A stretch of DNA of 64,000 bases from Streptomyces avidinii (GTDB taxonomy: Bacteria > Actinomycetota > Actinomycetes > Streptomycetales > Streptomycetaceae). The stretch covers positions 62,001 through 126,000 of the forward strand of contig NZ_BMVL01000003.1 in NCBI RefSeq assembly GCF_014650695.1, read 5' to 3'. Each line of letters begins with the position of its first letter. Positions within the stretch are counted from its first letter, which is position 1. The position numbers were made by a program, and so were the translations under genes. This document shows, in pieces, positions 43,902-52,025 of this stretch. The notes under the pieces are model-generated. The model was not told the DNA's origin and ran no database searches. It worked only from the letters and a program-made list of their open reading frames with translations.

Positions 43902-45365
43902 TTACGAACCCGGTAGTTGGCGGGCCGTCAAGGTTGCTGCGATGAGCGGGTGGTCACTGAGCTCAACCCCTGCTCGGCCCTGCTCGTGGCTGGCACCGCG
44001 CAGGTAATCGACGATGGTGTAGTACGCCAGCCCGACATTTCTGTTATGCGCGTTGTCGATGACCGTCTCCGGAATTCCCCATTCACGCATCGCCCGACGG
44101 GTGTCTCCCAGGCGCGCGTGCAGGGCGCCCACAGACAGCGGGCTATGGACCAGAGCCGCCGCGAGTTCCTCACTGGGCTGGCTCAGCAGTCGGTCCAAGC
44201 GAGATGACTCTGTCAGATCCATCCCACCCGACATGACCACCTCAGCGGCGGGGAGCCCCGTCCAGTTGAATCCGTACGGACTTTCGCCGAAGTCTGCCGC
44301 CTTCTCCGTGGCCACCATCAGGCTGCGCGTCAGCGCTTCGAGACCCACTCGCTCCGAGTCGATCCGCTTGCGGAAGCTCTGGTCACGTCGGCCTATAGCG
44401 CTCTCATGCTTGCGGATCCGGTCGTCGCCCAGGAGCAAGTCGATGAGGCTGCTGGCCCGATCCCGCGCGGGCAGATGGGTTCGGCCGCGCCGGATCATCA
44501 GGGCGTCCTCCAGTGACTGAACTGCCAGCATCGCGATGACCGATGCCACCAGAGCGTAGAACTCCCCGGCGTCGTCCAACCATTGCTCCCGCACGTACCG
44601 GTCGGGAGTAATGGATGTCTTTACATCACTGGCATAGGCGAGGGCTCCGGCCTGGAGTGCCAAGAGGTCGGCTTGGGTCTCCTGCTCTGGTGAATGCGCG
44701 CATTCGGTCTGGTGGCCGAGGACGTGGTGTGCCATCTCGTGGCCGAGGAAGAAGCGGATTGCCGGCATCAGATGGAGGTCGCTGAAGTCCTGGTGCGAGA
44801 GGGAGTCCCGATCACGGACGTCGCGCCGGGTGGCGACCGCGGTAGCCATGCCGTGTGCCCGCCTGTTGATGTGGTGGTGGCGCAGCAGCACCGCCAGGCG
44901 TGCGGGATCACCCCCCATGGTGCCCTTCATCTGGGCAATGATCATTCTGAGCCCGAGTTTCACAAACGACGTGGTATTGGAGATGTCGAACGTTGCTTGT
45001 CCGAGCTGTCGGCAGTAGATGCTGCAGAGGGTAAACAGCGAGTCGGACAGCACCACGAGGCCGGTGTTGTCGGACTTGGGCTCGTAGTGGGCTGAAACCT
45101 CATGGCTCCGTGTAGGAAAGACCACCAACTGAGGGAGGCGGTCTGCTTTTCCCAGTGCCGTGAAGGCGACGGTGAGTTCAGCTGCTGCTTTGCCGACCAC
45201 CAGCGGTAGAGAGCGGCCGAAGAGCTCGGGGAACGCTTGCCGCCACCTTCGGCCGTTGCTCCCCGCCCCTTCAGCCGCGTTCCTGTTCAGGTCCTCGACA
45301 TAGTCTTCGTCGCCGACAGGGAGATAGCCACGCGTGGCGGCTTGCGCCATGGATTCACCCGTCAT
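43902..45365 (-). CDS. HEXXH zinc metallopeptidase-like protein
   Basis: 487 residues (a second ATG lies 15 bases inside). Around residues 208-240 it shows a zincin site: FFLGHEMAHHVLGHQ followed by SPEQETQADLLALQAG, i.e. HExxH plus a downstream glutamate-aspartate helix as in M48/M78-type peptidases. The remainder is helical and not recognised; no signal peptide or clear membrane segment, so probably an intracellular protease. Its start overlaps the end of the upstream small gene by 11 bases, so the two form an operon. Lies in the mobile island; anti-phage or regulatory proteolysis is conceivable but unproven. Confidence 0.75.
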   Translation of the reverse strand: MTGESMAQAATRGYLPVGDEDYVEDLNRNAAEGAGSNGRRWRQAFPELFGRSLPLVVGKAAAELTVAFTALGKADRLPQLVVFPTRSHEVSAHYEPKSDNTGLVVLSDSLFTLCSIYCRQLGQATFDISNTTSFVKLGLRMIIAQMKGTMGGDPARLAVLLRHHHINRRAHGMATAVATRRDVRDRDSLSHQDFSDLHLMPAIRFFLGHEMAHHVLGHQTECAHSPEQETQADLLALQAGALAYASDVKTSITPDRYVREQWLDDAGEFYALVASVIAMLAVQSLEDALMIRRGRTHLPARDRASSLIDLLLGDDRIRKHESAIGRRDQSFRKRIDSERVGLEALTRSLMVATEKAADFGESPYGFNWTGLPAAEVVMSGGMDLTESSRLDRLLSQPSEELAAALVHSPLSVGALHARLGDTRRAMREWGIPETVIDNAHNRNVGLAYYTIVDYLRGASHEQGRAGVELSDHPLIAATLTARQLPGS

Positions 45366-45714
45366 GCTGGGAGGTGTACCCGCTGCACAACGTACCGACG
45401 CCGATCCGAGCGGCCAAGACGGCGATCAGTGCGGTGTTGGCTGGGTTGCCTCCGAAGTCGCCCAGGATCTCGAAGAGCAGGTGGGCGTCGATCGCCCGGT
45501 CCGAGACGCTGGTGCCAGCCACTCCCTTGAGGCGCTCGTGTCCGCAGATCCTGGTGCGCAGAGCTCCCAGCTGACCGTTAAACCATTCCCGGCCGAACCG
45601 ACGTGGGCGATCGGGATCGCTGGGCGCGGCGCCAATGGTTTCGCCGAGCAGTGAAGAGCCCAGGAGCGCATACAGTTCACTGTCGGTCTTCTGCAGGAAC
45701 TCGTCGACCAGCAC
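45355..45714 (-). CDS. Small partner protein of the island metallopeptidase
   Basis: 119 residues from a GTG with an ideal GGGGGAG five bases before it. Soluble, helical: DEFLQKTDSELYALLGSSLL, GREWFNGQLGALRTRIC, and a closing region HLLFEILGDFGGNPANTALI. Not recognised. It overlaps the start of the metallopeptidase by 11 bases; by position it may be its regulator, inhibitor or substrate. Confidence 0.65.
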   Translation of the reverse strand: MLVDEFLQKTDSELYALLGSSLLGETIGAAPSDPDRPRRFGREWFNGQLGALRTRICGHERLKGVAGTSVSDRAIDAHLLFEILGDFGGNPANTALIAVLAARIGVGTLCSGYTSQHDG

Positions 45715-46266
45715 GTACTCTCCCCCGTCCCAAGGCCCCGAAGCCTTGTGGAGTCAGTCTCCCAGCCGATGCCGGCGGATGGCCAGATGCAGGAAATCGA
45801 ACAGAATTCGGGTGGCTTCCTGTATCGCGACTGACTGTTGTTCCAGCCGACGGAAACCCGGCCGCGTCGTCGACGATCTGACGTTCGGCGTCGACGCCGA
45901 GCCGCCGCACGTGTGGCAAAGCCAGCCCTGCCCGCCTTGGCTAGAGCCTGCTCCAGCGGGCAGTACACCCATCGCAAGCCCGGTCCAGGCGAAGTCGCCC
46001 CTGGCAGAGTGGCCTCGCTTGCCCACGGCGCGGGGTGGGAGGCGACCGGGGGAGTGGGCGGGTGCTGGCCCTGGAGCGATGGGCGTGACGGCCGGAACGG
46101 TCTGTTGGCCAGGGCATGGATGGATGCTCGTGTAGCGGTGAAGACTTTCCGCATGCCTGAGGATCCGGACGAGCTCGTGGATGCGATCGCCGTCGCCGTG
46201 CGGGCGGCCCACCCACCACAAACAACCAGCAGCAGACTTAGCCGTGAGATTTCTGGCGCATCACAC
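45715..46266. other. Promoter region and gene debris left of IS630
   Basis: No intact gene. On the minus strand, RLEQQSVAIQEATRILFDFL ... RRHRLGD ends at 45754, 40 bases before the small partner gene, and a different frame just upstream reads MPHVRRLGVDAERQIVDDAAGF; together they suggest a frameshifted small gene at the head of that operon (about 45754-45919). On the plus strand a 38-codon frame from ATG 46153 (MPEDPDELVDAIAVAVRAAH) runs into the IS630 end and may be a gene cut by it. Confidence 0.4.
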
Positions 46267-46370
46267 TAGTGATCTGGTTTTGAGGTCTGGGCTCGCCCCA
46301 TGAGGTGTGTTCTGTTTCAGATCTTGGGTTCTGCCTGACGGGGCCCGGATCGGTCCGGTGTCCTGGTGGG

Positions 46371-46916
46371 ATGGGCGATAACAGGCTCCCGCCAGTGGTG
46401 CTGTCGGAGGCTGAACGACTGACGCTGGAGAGCTGGGCCAAGCGGCGTTCAACGGCGCAGGGTCTGGCCCAGCGCGCGCGGATCGTGTTGGCGTGCGCGC
46501 GTGGGTGGAACAACACGATGGTCGCTGCGCGGCTGGACACGGAGCGCAAGACGGTGGCCAGATGGCGGACCCGGTTCCTGCGGGACCGGCTGGAGGGCCT
46601 GGCAGACGAACCGCGGCCCGGGGTGCCGAGGACCATCACCGACGCCCAGGTGGAAGAGGTGGTGGTCCGCACCCTTGAGGAGACACCTGCGGGTGGGACG
46701 CACTGGTCGAAGCGGGAGCTGGCCAAGGTCGTGGGGATCTCGCCTGCGAGTGTGCTGAGGATCTGGCATGCGTTCGGTCTGCAGCCATGGCGGACCGAGA
46801 CGTTCAAGATCTCCCCGGACCCCTTCCTGATCGACAAGGTCCGTGACGTCGTGGGCCTCTACCTGGTGCCGCCGGCGAACGCCGTCGTGTTCGCGGTGGA
46901 TGAGAAACCGCAGATC
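46371..46916 (+). pseudogene. IS630 transposase, 5' exon
   Basis: From ATG 46371 the N-terminal DNA-binding part (ESWAKRRSTAQGLAQRARIV, helix-turn-helix with TERKTVARWRTRF and a second one ELAKVVGISPASVLRIW) runs into the catalytic core up to the first DDE aspartate in FAVDEKPQI. Translation then enters the intron and stops at 46934. The reading frame resumes exactly after the intron, so splicing would restore the protein. Confidence 0.85.
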
Positions 46917-47489
46917 GTGTGCCACGAACGCTGAAGGAGGCGTTGATGTAACTGCTTCTGGAAGCGGTGCTGTGCAGGAGATGGAGGTAGGTCCTCCGGA
47001 GTCGCCCTGCAGGGGGAGGCTCCAAACCACCGCAGGCTGCGTCGGTTAAGTGCCGGTCGTGGTGAGCGCTGCGGAAAAGGCGCGGCAGTGATCGCGTCAG
47101 GTATGGGTCAGGAAGGCGAGCGTGAGCGAACCGCTGATGACGTGTCGTAACTTTCTTCAATGGCGTCGAAACCGGGGCATGATCTGGGCTCCGGGACAAG
47201 TCCGGGGGGAGCCTGCCGACTGCCCGGACGGCGTCCGGCATGGAGGCGGCGCGAGCCTGACCCGGGCTCTTGCACGGAACGTGGGAACCTGTCGCCCCGA
47301 TACTGTCGCCGCCCGATCGGGGCGGCGGCGAGAGGGAGCGCTCCAAGCGGACAAAACCGCGAGGGGCCGAGTACCGAAGCGGGGCACGGGGGCGGACCGT
47401 CTCGTAGTAGCGACGAGGCCCGGTAATGCGGGCGGAGCGAAGGGGACGGATCGTCCGGGTCTGCTTGGTGGCCAACCGGAGTGCCCGGG

Positions 47490-48740
47490 ATGAACCAGAC
47501 GAGCGGATCGAAGTCGTTTCAGATCTCGAAACACCTAGTGTTCGAGGCGTACTTGAGGGTCACGGCCAACAAGGGCGCGGCGGGCGTCGACGGCGAGTCG
47601 ATCGAGCAGTTCGAGGCGGACCTGAAGGGCAACCTCTACAAGCTGTGGAATCGCATGTCGTCGGGCTGCTACTTCCCGCCGCCGGTCAAGATGGTGGAGA
47701 TCGACAAGCCGGGAGGACGCGGGGTCAGGATCCTCGGCGTGCCCACGGTCGCGGACAGAATCGCACAGACGGTGGTGGCCATGGTGCTGGAGCCACTGGT
47801 GGAGCCTGTGTTCCACCCGGACTCCTACGGCTACCGGCCCCGCCGCAGTGCGCTGGACGCGGTCGCAGCATGCCGGGAGAGGTGCTGGAAGACAGACTGG
47901 GTGATCGATATGGACATCCGGGGCTTCTTCGACAACCTCGATCATGATCTCGTCCTCAAGGCGGTCGCGCACCACACCGACCAGCGGTGGGTCTGGCTGT
48001 ATGTGGAGCGGTGGCTCAAGGCCCCGCTCCAGCGGCCGGACGGCAGCCTGCAAGCCCGGGACCGCGGCAGCCCGCAGGGCTCGGCGGTCTCACCCGTGTT
48101 GTCCAACCTGTTCATGCACTACGCGTTCGACGCCTGGATGGCCCGGGAGTACCCCGGCATCCAGTTCGAGCGGTACTGCGACGACGTGGTGGTCCACTGC
48201 CGCAACGAGGTTCAGGCACATCAGGTGCGTGGGGCCATCGCCGGGCGGCTGGCCGAGTGCGGGGGTCTGGAGTTGCATCCCCAGAAGACCCGCATTGTGT
48301 ATTGCCGGGACAGGAACAGGCGTGGCTCGGCCGAGCACACCTCGTTCACGTTCCTGGGGTACGGGTTTCGTGTGCGGAAACTCCGAACGAAGCGCGGAGA
48401 CTTCTTCTTCGGCTTCAACCCGGCTGTCAGCGACGAGGCCGCTAAGCAGATCCGGGTGCAGGTCCGCCGGTGGCGGCTGCACTTGCGCAGTGACACGACC
48501 CTGGAGGAGCTCGCCCGGGAGATCAACCCGGTCGTGCGGGGCTGGATCAACTACTTCGGACGGTTTCACCCGTCGGCGTTGCTCTCCACCCTCAACCGCA
48601 TCAACGACTATCTGGTGCGGTGGCTCGTCCGCAAGTACAAGCGGTTCAAACGGAAGCGAGCACGGGCGCGAGAGGCCCTGAACCGTCACGCCAGACGGTT
48701 CCCAGGGCTCTTCGCTCACTGGAAGTTCGTCAAGCCGTGA
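47490..48740 (+). CDS. ltrA: Group II intron reverse transcriptase/maturase
   Basis: 416 residues from ATG 47490 (GGAG nine bases before; the in-frame GTG at 47481 has no ribosome site). Reverse-transcriptase blocks: VTANKGAAGVDGESIEQFE (RT0/1), DSYGYRPRRSALDAV (RT2), WVIDMDIRGFFDNLDHDL (RT3), GSPQGSAVSPVLSNLFMHYA (RT4) and the catalytic RYCDDVVVH (RT5, YCDD instead of YADD). Maturase domain X follows with GWINYFGRF. No HNH endonuclease domain, so retrohoming would rely on nicked or replicating DNA. Confidence 0.92.
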   Translation: MNQTSGSKSFQISKHLVFEAYLRVTANKGAAGVDGESIEQFEADLKGNLYKLWNRMSSGCYFPPPVKMVEIDKPGGRGVRILGVPTVADRIAQTVVAMVLEPLVEPVFHPDSYGYRPRRSALDAVAACRERCWKTDWVIDMDIRGFFDNLDHDLVLKAVAHHTDQRWVWLYVERWLKAPLQRPDGSLQARDRGSPQGSAVSPVLSNLFMHYAFDAWMAREYPGIQFERYCDDVVVHCRNEVQAHQVRGAIAGRLAECGGLELHPQKTRIVYCRDRNRRGSAEHTSFTFLGYGFRVRKLRTKRGDFFFGFNPAVSDEAAKQIRVQVRRWRLHLRSDTTLEELAREINPVVRGWINYFGRFHPSALLSTLNRINDYLVRWLVRKYKRFKRKRARAREALNRHARRFPGLFAHWKFVKP

Positions 48741-48761
48741 CCGGGAATGACTGGACGATGG

Positions 48762-48799
48762 GAGCCGTGTAAGCCGAGAGGTTTACGCACGGTTCTGAG
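48762..48799 (+). ncRNA. Group II intron domain V
   Basis: GAGCCGTGTAA-GCCGAGAGG-TTTACGCACGGTTC folds into the conserved domain V hairpin with GAGA-type tetraloop and a two-base bulge (CG). Domain VI follows at 48800-48835 (GGCGGCGGG-TGAAACT-CCCGCCGCC) carrying the presumable branch-point adenosine on its 3' side. Confidence 0.85.
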
Positions 48800-48835
48800 A
48801 GCGGCGGCGGGTGAAACTCCCGCCGCCGACTCACC

Positions 48836-49375
48836 CAGGCCCTGGAGCGGACCACGCCGGTGCTGCCGATGCTGCCCGGGGTGCCCGAGCGGCGGAGTTT
48901 CGACTACGTCCGCCACGGCACCGTCGACCTGTTCGCCGCGTTGAACACCGCGACCGGCAAGGTGATCACGAAACTGTCCGCGCAGCACCGGGCCGTGGAC
49001 TTCCGGGACTTCCTCGACGAGATCGACCGCCAGACCGACAAGGGCCTGGCGGTCCACGTGATCTGCGACAACCTCTCCGCCCACAAAGCACCGGTCGTGC
49101 GCAAGTGGCTGCTGGCGCATCCCCGGTTCCAGCTCCACTTCACTCCCACGTATTCGTCGTGGATCAACCAGGTCGAGCGGTGGTTCGCCGAGCTGGAACG
49201 ACGCTGCCTCGAACGCGGTGTGTTCTGCTCACTCGACGACCTCAAAGCCGCGCTCGAAGACTGGATCAAGGTCTGGAACGATGAGGCCCGGCCCTTCAAA
49301 TGGACCAAGACCGCCGACCAGATCCTCGACCGCATCTGCCGCTACTGCGACAGGATCTCCAAACCAGGACACTAG
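48836..49375 (+). pseudogene. IS630 transposase, 3' exon
   Basis: Continues the transposase: QALERTTPVLPMLPG, then RRSFDYVRHGTVDLFAALN, the second catalytic aspartate in VICDNLSAHKAP and the glutamate in SSWINQVERWFAELERR. Ends GH-stop, with the TAG formed by the flanking CTAG target. Together with 46371-46916 this gives a full-length (about 360-residue) DDE transposase if the intron is spliced. Confidence 0.85.
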
Positions 49376-49376
49376 G

Positions 49377-50250
49377 GCCTGTATTGAGTTGTGATCGGTT
49401 TGTCGGATCTGCCTTCGCTGTGAGGCGGATCCGGTAGTCCGGTACACATGACGTGTGAGCAACTGACTGACGACGAGTGGGGGTTCGTCGAGCCGTATCT
49501 GCCGGTTGGTGAATACGGCCCGTATCCAGAGCGGCTGCGGCAGCAGTTCGAGGGTGTGATCTGGAAGTTCCGTACGGGAGCGCAGTGGCGGGAGATGCCG
49601 GACCGGTTCGGCGCCTGGTCCACCGTGCACAACAGGTTCAGGCAGTGGCGGGACGCCGGAGTTTTCGAGGCACTGCTGGAGGGGCTGATGGCCGAGGCGG
49701 CCGGGCGGGACAGGGTGGGACATGTCGCTGGTAAGTGTGGACTCCACGACGGTCCGTGCCCATCACGACGCGGCCGGCATGCGCCTGGAGGAGGACGTTT
49801 TGGACGCTCTGGAAAAGGCCGCCATCGAGGCGGAGGCGGCCCGGCAAAAGGGGGCGGCGCGGCGGAACAAGACGGACACGGCGACGTCGGTGATCCCGGC
49901 CGGGCCGCACGGCGGCGCGTCCGGCGACGGCGCAAGCTCCGCTTGAAAGCAGCTCTGCTCGGGCGCTCACGAGGCGGACAGACCAGCAAGATCTACCTGG
50001 CTGCCGACCGTAGGTGCCGGCCCCTGGCCGTGATCCTGACCGCAGGGCAGGTCGCGGACAGCCCGCAGGTCATCCCCGTGCTCAAGAAGGTACGGGTCCG
50101 CGGGCCCGTTGGCCGTCCCCGCACCCGGCCCGGCGCAGTCGCCGGGGACAAGGCCTACTCGTCGCGCGGCAACCGCGCCTACCTGCGCAAACGCCACATC
50201 AAGGCAGTCATCCCGGAGAAGAAGGACCAGGCCGCCAACCGGGTGGAATC
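49377..50250 (+). mobile_element. Decayed IS5-family element
   Basis: Starts directly at the IS630 right border with GGGCCTGTATTGAGTTGTGA, a terminal-repeat-like sequence of the IS5 elements common in Streptomyces. The transposase frame opens at 49448. The right end is missing: homology stops inside the transposase at about 50244, so no right terminal repeat can be found. Confidence 0.65.
49448..50250 (+). pseudogene. IS5-family transposase, frameshifted and 3' truncated
   Basis: First frame: TDDEWGFVEPYLPVGEYGPY ... TGAQWREMPDRFGAWSTVH ... FEALLEGLM. It shifts near 49715 into another frame with MSLVSVDSTTVRAHHDAAG, and near 49910 back into the first with RRRRKLRLKAALLGRSRGG, TSKIYLAADRRCRPLAV, AVAGDKAYSSRGNRAYLRKR and VIPEKKDQAANR. 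The last third with the DDE glutamate is absent. Two frameshifts (one could be programmed in this IS group) and the truncation make it inactive. Confidence 0.8.
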
Positions 50251-50394
50251 GACGCAGCGCGGAGGTTGCGGACTGATCCCGAATCTGGCCCGTGTATGGC
50301 CCGGGACAGCTGGTCAGGGGTGGGATACGGGTGGGAGGAACTGGGAGGAGCAGTACATTTCCAGCGCTGCCGTGGACGGTGCGCTCTAGGGATC

Positions 50395-50440
50395 GAAGAA
50401 GGCGCCTGCCGGGCAAAAGCCCAGGTCAGGCGCCTTCTTT
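50395..50440. terminator. Bidirectional terminator at the exaC 3' end
   Basis: A 13-bp perfect stem, GAAGAAGGCGCCTG against CAGGCGCCTTCTT, with an 18-base loop, begins 8 bases after the exaC stop on the minus strand. In the plus direction it is followed by TTTTA. Half of this structure is also present in repeat copy A. Confidence 0.75.
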
Positions 50441-50508
50441 TATGGGCTTAGAAGAAGCCCAGCTTCTTCGGTGAGTAGGACACCAGGAGATTCTTCGTCT
50501 GCTGGTAG
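50426..50508 (-). repeat. exaC 3'-end copy C (genuine gene end, island right border)
   Basis: The last 17 codons of the intact exaC ([18 protein letters not shown]) plus stop and half terminator. This is the segment repeated as copies A and B. The codons for KKLGFF create an inverted repeat GAAGAAG-CCCAG-CTTCTTC (50451-50469), a suitable target for a site-specific recombinase. Confidence 0.7.
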
Positions 50509-51971
50509 TGCTCCAGCATCATCTTGTGGGTCTCACGGCCGATGCCCGACTGCTTGTAGCCGCCGAAGGCGGCGTGGGCCGGGTAGGCGTGGTAGCAGTT
50601 CGTCCAGACCCGGCCCGCCTGGATCGCGCGGCCCGCGCGGTACGCGGTGTTGATGTCCCGGGTCCAGACGCCCGCCCCCAGGCCGTACGCCGTGTCGTTC
50701 GCGATCCGGACGGCGTCCTCGAAGTCCTGGAAGGAGGTCACGGACACCACCGGGCCGAAGATCTCCTCCTGGAAGATCCGCATCCGGTTGTCGCCCTCGA
50801 AGATGGTCGGCTGGACGTAGAAGCCGCCCGCGAGGTCGCCCTCCAGTTCCTGGCGCTCGCCGCCCGTGAGCACCTTCGCGCCCTCCCGCCGGCCGATCTC
50901 CACGTAAGCCAGGACCTTCTTCAGCTGCTCCTCGGAAGCCTGCGCCCCGATCATGGTGTCCGTGTCCAACGGGTGCCCCGGGACGATCAGTTCGGTGCGG
51001 GCCACGGCCGCGTCGAGGAAGTCCCCGTAGCGGCCCCGCTCGATCAGGGCGCGCGACGGGCTCGTGCACACCTCGCCCTGGTTGAGGGCGAACATCGTGA
51101 AGCCCTCCAGCGCCTTGTCGCGCAGGTCGTCGTCCGTGGCCCAGATGTCGTCGAAGAAGAGGTTCGGGCTCTTGCCGCCGAGTTCCAGGGTGACCGGCTT
51201 CAGGTGCTCGGCCGCGTACTGCATGATCAGTCGGCCGGTTGCGGTCTCCCCGGTGAAGGCGATCTTCGCCACCCGCGGGCTGGACGCGAGCGGCTTGCCC
51301 GCCTCCTCCCCGAAGCCGTTGACGATGTTGACCACGCCGGGCGGAAGCAGGTCCGCCACCAGGCTCAGCCAGTAGTGCACCGACACCGGGGTCTGCTCGG
51401 CGGGCTTCAGCACCACCGTGTTACCGGCCGCCAGCGCCGGGGCGAGCTTCCACACCGCCATCAGGATCGGGAAGTTCCAGGGGATGATCTGCCCGATCAC
51501 GCCCAGCGGTTCGTGGAAGTGGTACGCGACGGTGTCGTCGTCGAGCTGGCTCAGTGTGCCCTCCTGCGCGCGCAGCGCCCCCGCGAAGTACCGGAACTGG
51601 TCGATGGCCAGAGGCAGATCGGCCGCCAGGGTCTCCCGTACCGGCTTGCCGTTCTCCCAGGTCTCCGCGACGGCGAGGGCCTCCAGGTTCTGCTCCATGC
51701 GGTCCGCGATGCGCAGCAGGACCGACGACCGCTCGGTGACCGAGGTACGCCCCCATGCGGGCGCCGCCGCGTGGGCCGCGTCCAGCGCCCGCTCCACGTC
51801 CTCGGCGGTGCCCCGCGCGACCTCCGTGAAGACCCGGCCGTCGACGGGCGAGGGGTTCTCGAAGTACCGGCCGCGGGCGGGCGGGGCGTACGCGCCGCCG
51901 ATGAAGTGGTCGTAGCGGGGCGCGTACGACATGAGCGCCCCCTCGGTACCGGGCGCAGCGTATCGGGCCAT
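50448..51971 (-). CDS. exaC: Aldehyde dehydrogenase, ExaC/AcoD type
   Basis: 507 residues, ATG with GGGGAGG five bases before it. NAD-dependent aldehyde dehydrogenase: [34 protein letters not shown], base glutamate in [14 protein letters not shown] and nucleophile cysteine in [16 protein letters not shown]. The closest named relatives are acetaldehyde dehydrogenases of ethanol or acetoin catabolism (ExaC, AcoD). Downstream of a GAF-domain regulator in the same direction (54 bases), as usual for this gene in actinobacteria. Its 3' end is the duplicated sequence bordering the island. Confidence 0.9.
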   Translation of the reverse strand: MARYAAPGTEGALMSYAPRYDHFIGGAYAPPARGRYFENPSPVDGRVFTEVARGTAEDVERALDAAHAAAPAWGRTSVTERSSVLLRIADRMEQNLEALAVAETWENGKPVRETLAADLPLAIDQFRYFAGALRAQEGTLSQLDDDTVAYHFHEPLGVIGQIIPWNFPILMAVWKLAPALAAGNTVVLKPAEQTPVSVHYWLSLVADLLPPGVVNIVNGFGEEAGKPLASSPRVAKIAFTGETATGRLIMQYAAEHLKPVTLELGGKSPNLFFDDIWATDDDLRDKALEGFTMFALNQGEVCTSPSRALIERGRYGDFLDAAVARTELIVPGHPLDTDTMIGAQASEEQLKKVLAYVEIGRREGAKVLTGGERQELEGDLAGGFYVQPTIFEGDNRMRIFQEEIFGPVVSVTSFQDFEDAVRIANDTAYGLGAGVWTRDINTAYRAGRAIQAGRVWTNCYHAYPAHAAFGGYKQSGIGRETHKMMLEHYQQTKNLLVSYSPKKLGFF

Positions 51972-52025
51972 GGAGTCCTCCCCTTGCCGGGCGCCGGCCG
52001 CCGTCGGACAGCGCTCGGGTGGAGG

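Larger units (their letters stand above)
46917..48835 (+). mobile_element. Group II intron with reverse transcriptase
   Basis: Begins with the canonical GTGTG (46917-46921) and ends after domain V and VI at about 48835 (the 3' boundary is uncertain by one base; ending at 48835 restores the transposase frame with CAGGCC next). The 570 bases before the ORF contain intron-like helices, including AGGCGAGCGTGAGCGAACCG and TGGCGTCGAAACCGGGGC segments typical of domain I. Encodes its own maturase. It is inserted right after the codons of the IS630 aspartate motif. Both RNA and protein parts appear complete. Confidence 0.85.
46269..49372 (+). mobile_element. IS630-family insertion sequence interrupted by a group II intron
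   Basis: Imperfect terminal inverted repeats: left end GTGATCTGGTTTTGAGGT (from 46269) against the complement of the right end, GTCCTGGTTTGGAGAT (to 49372). Both ends are flanked by TA inside CTAG (TA at 46267-46268 and 49373-49374), the TA duplication expected of IS630/Tc1-mariner elements. Contains one transposase gene split by the intron. Without the intron the IS would be about 1.19 kb. Confidence 0.8.

Noticed and set aside
47481..47489. GTG at 47481 as the start of the intron reverse transcriptase
   Set aside because: The GGAG ribosome site abuts it; the ATG at 47490 has proper spacing.
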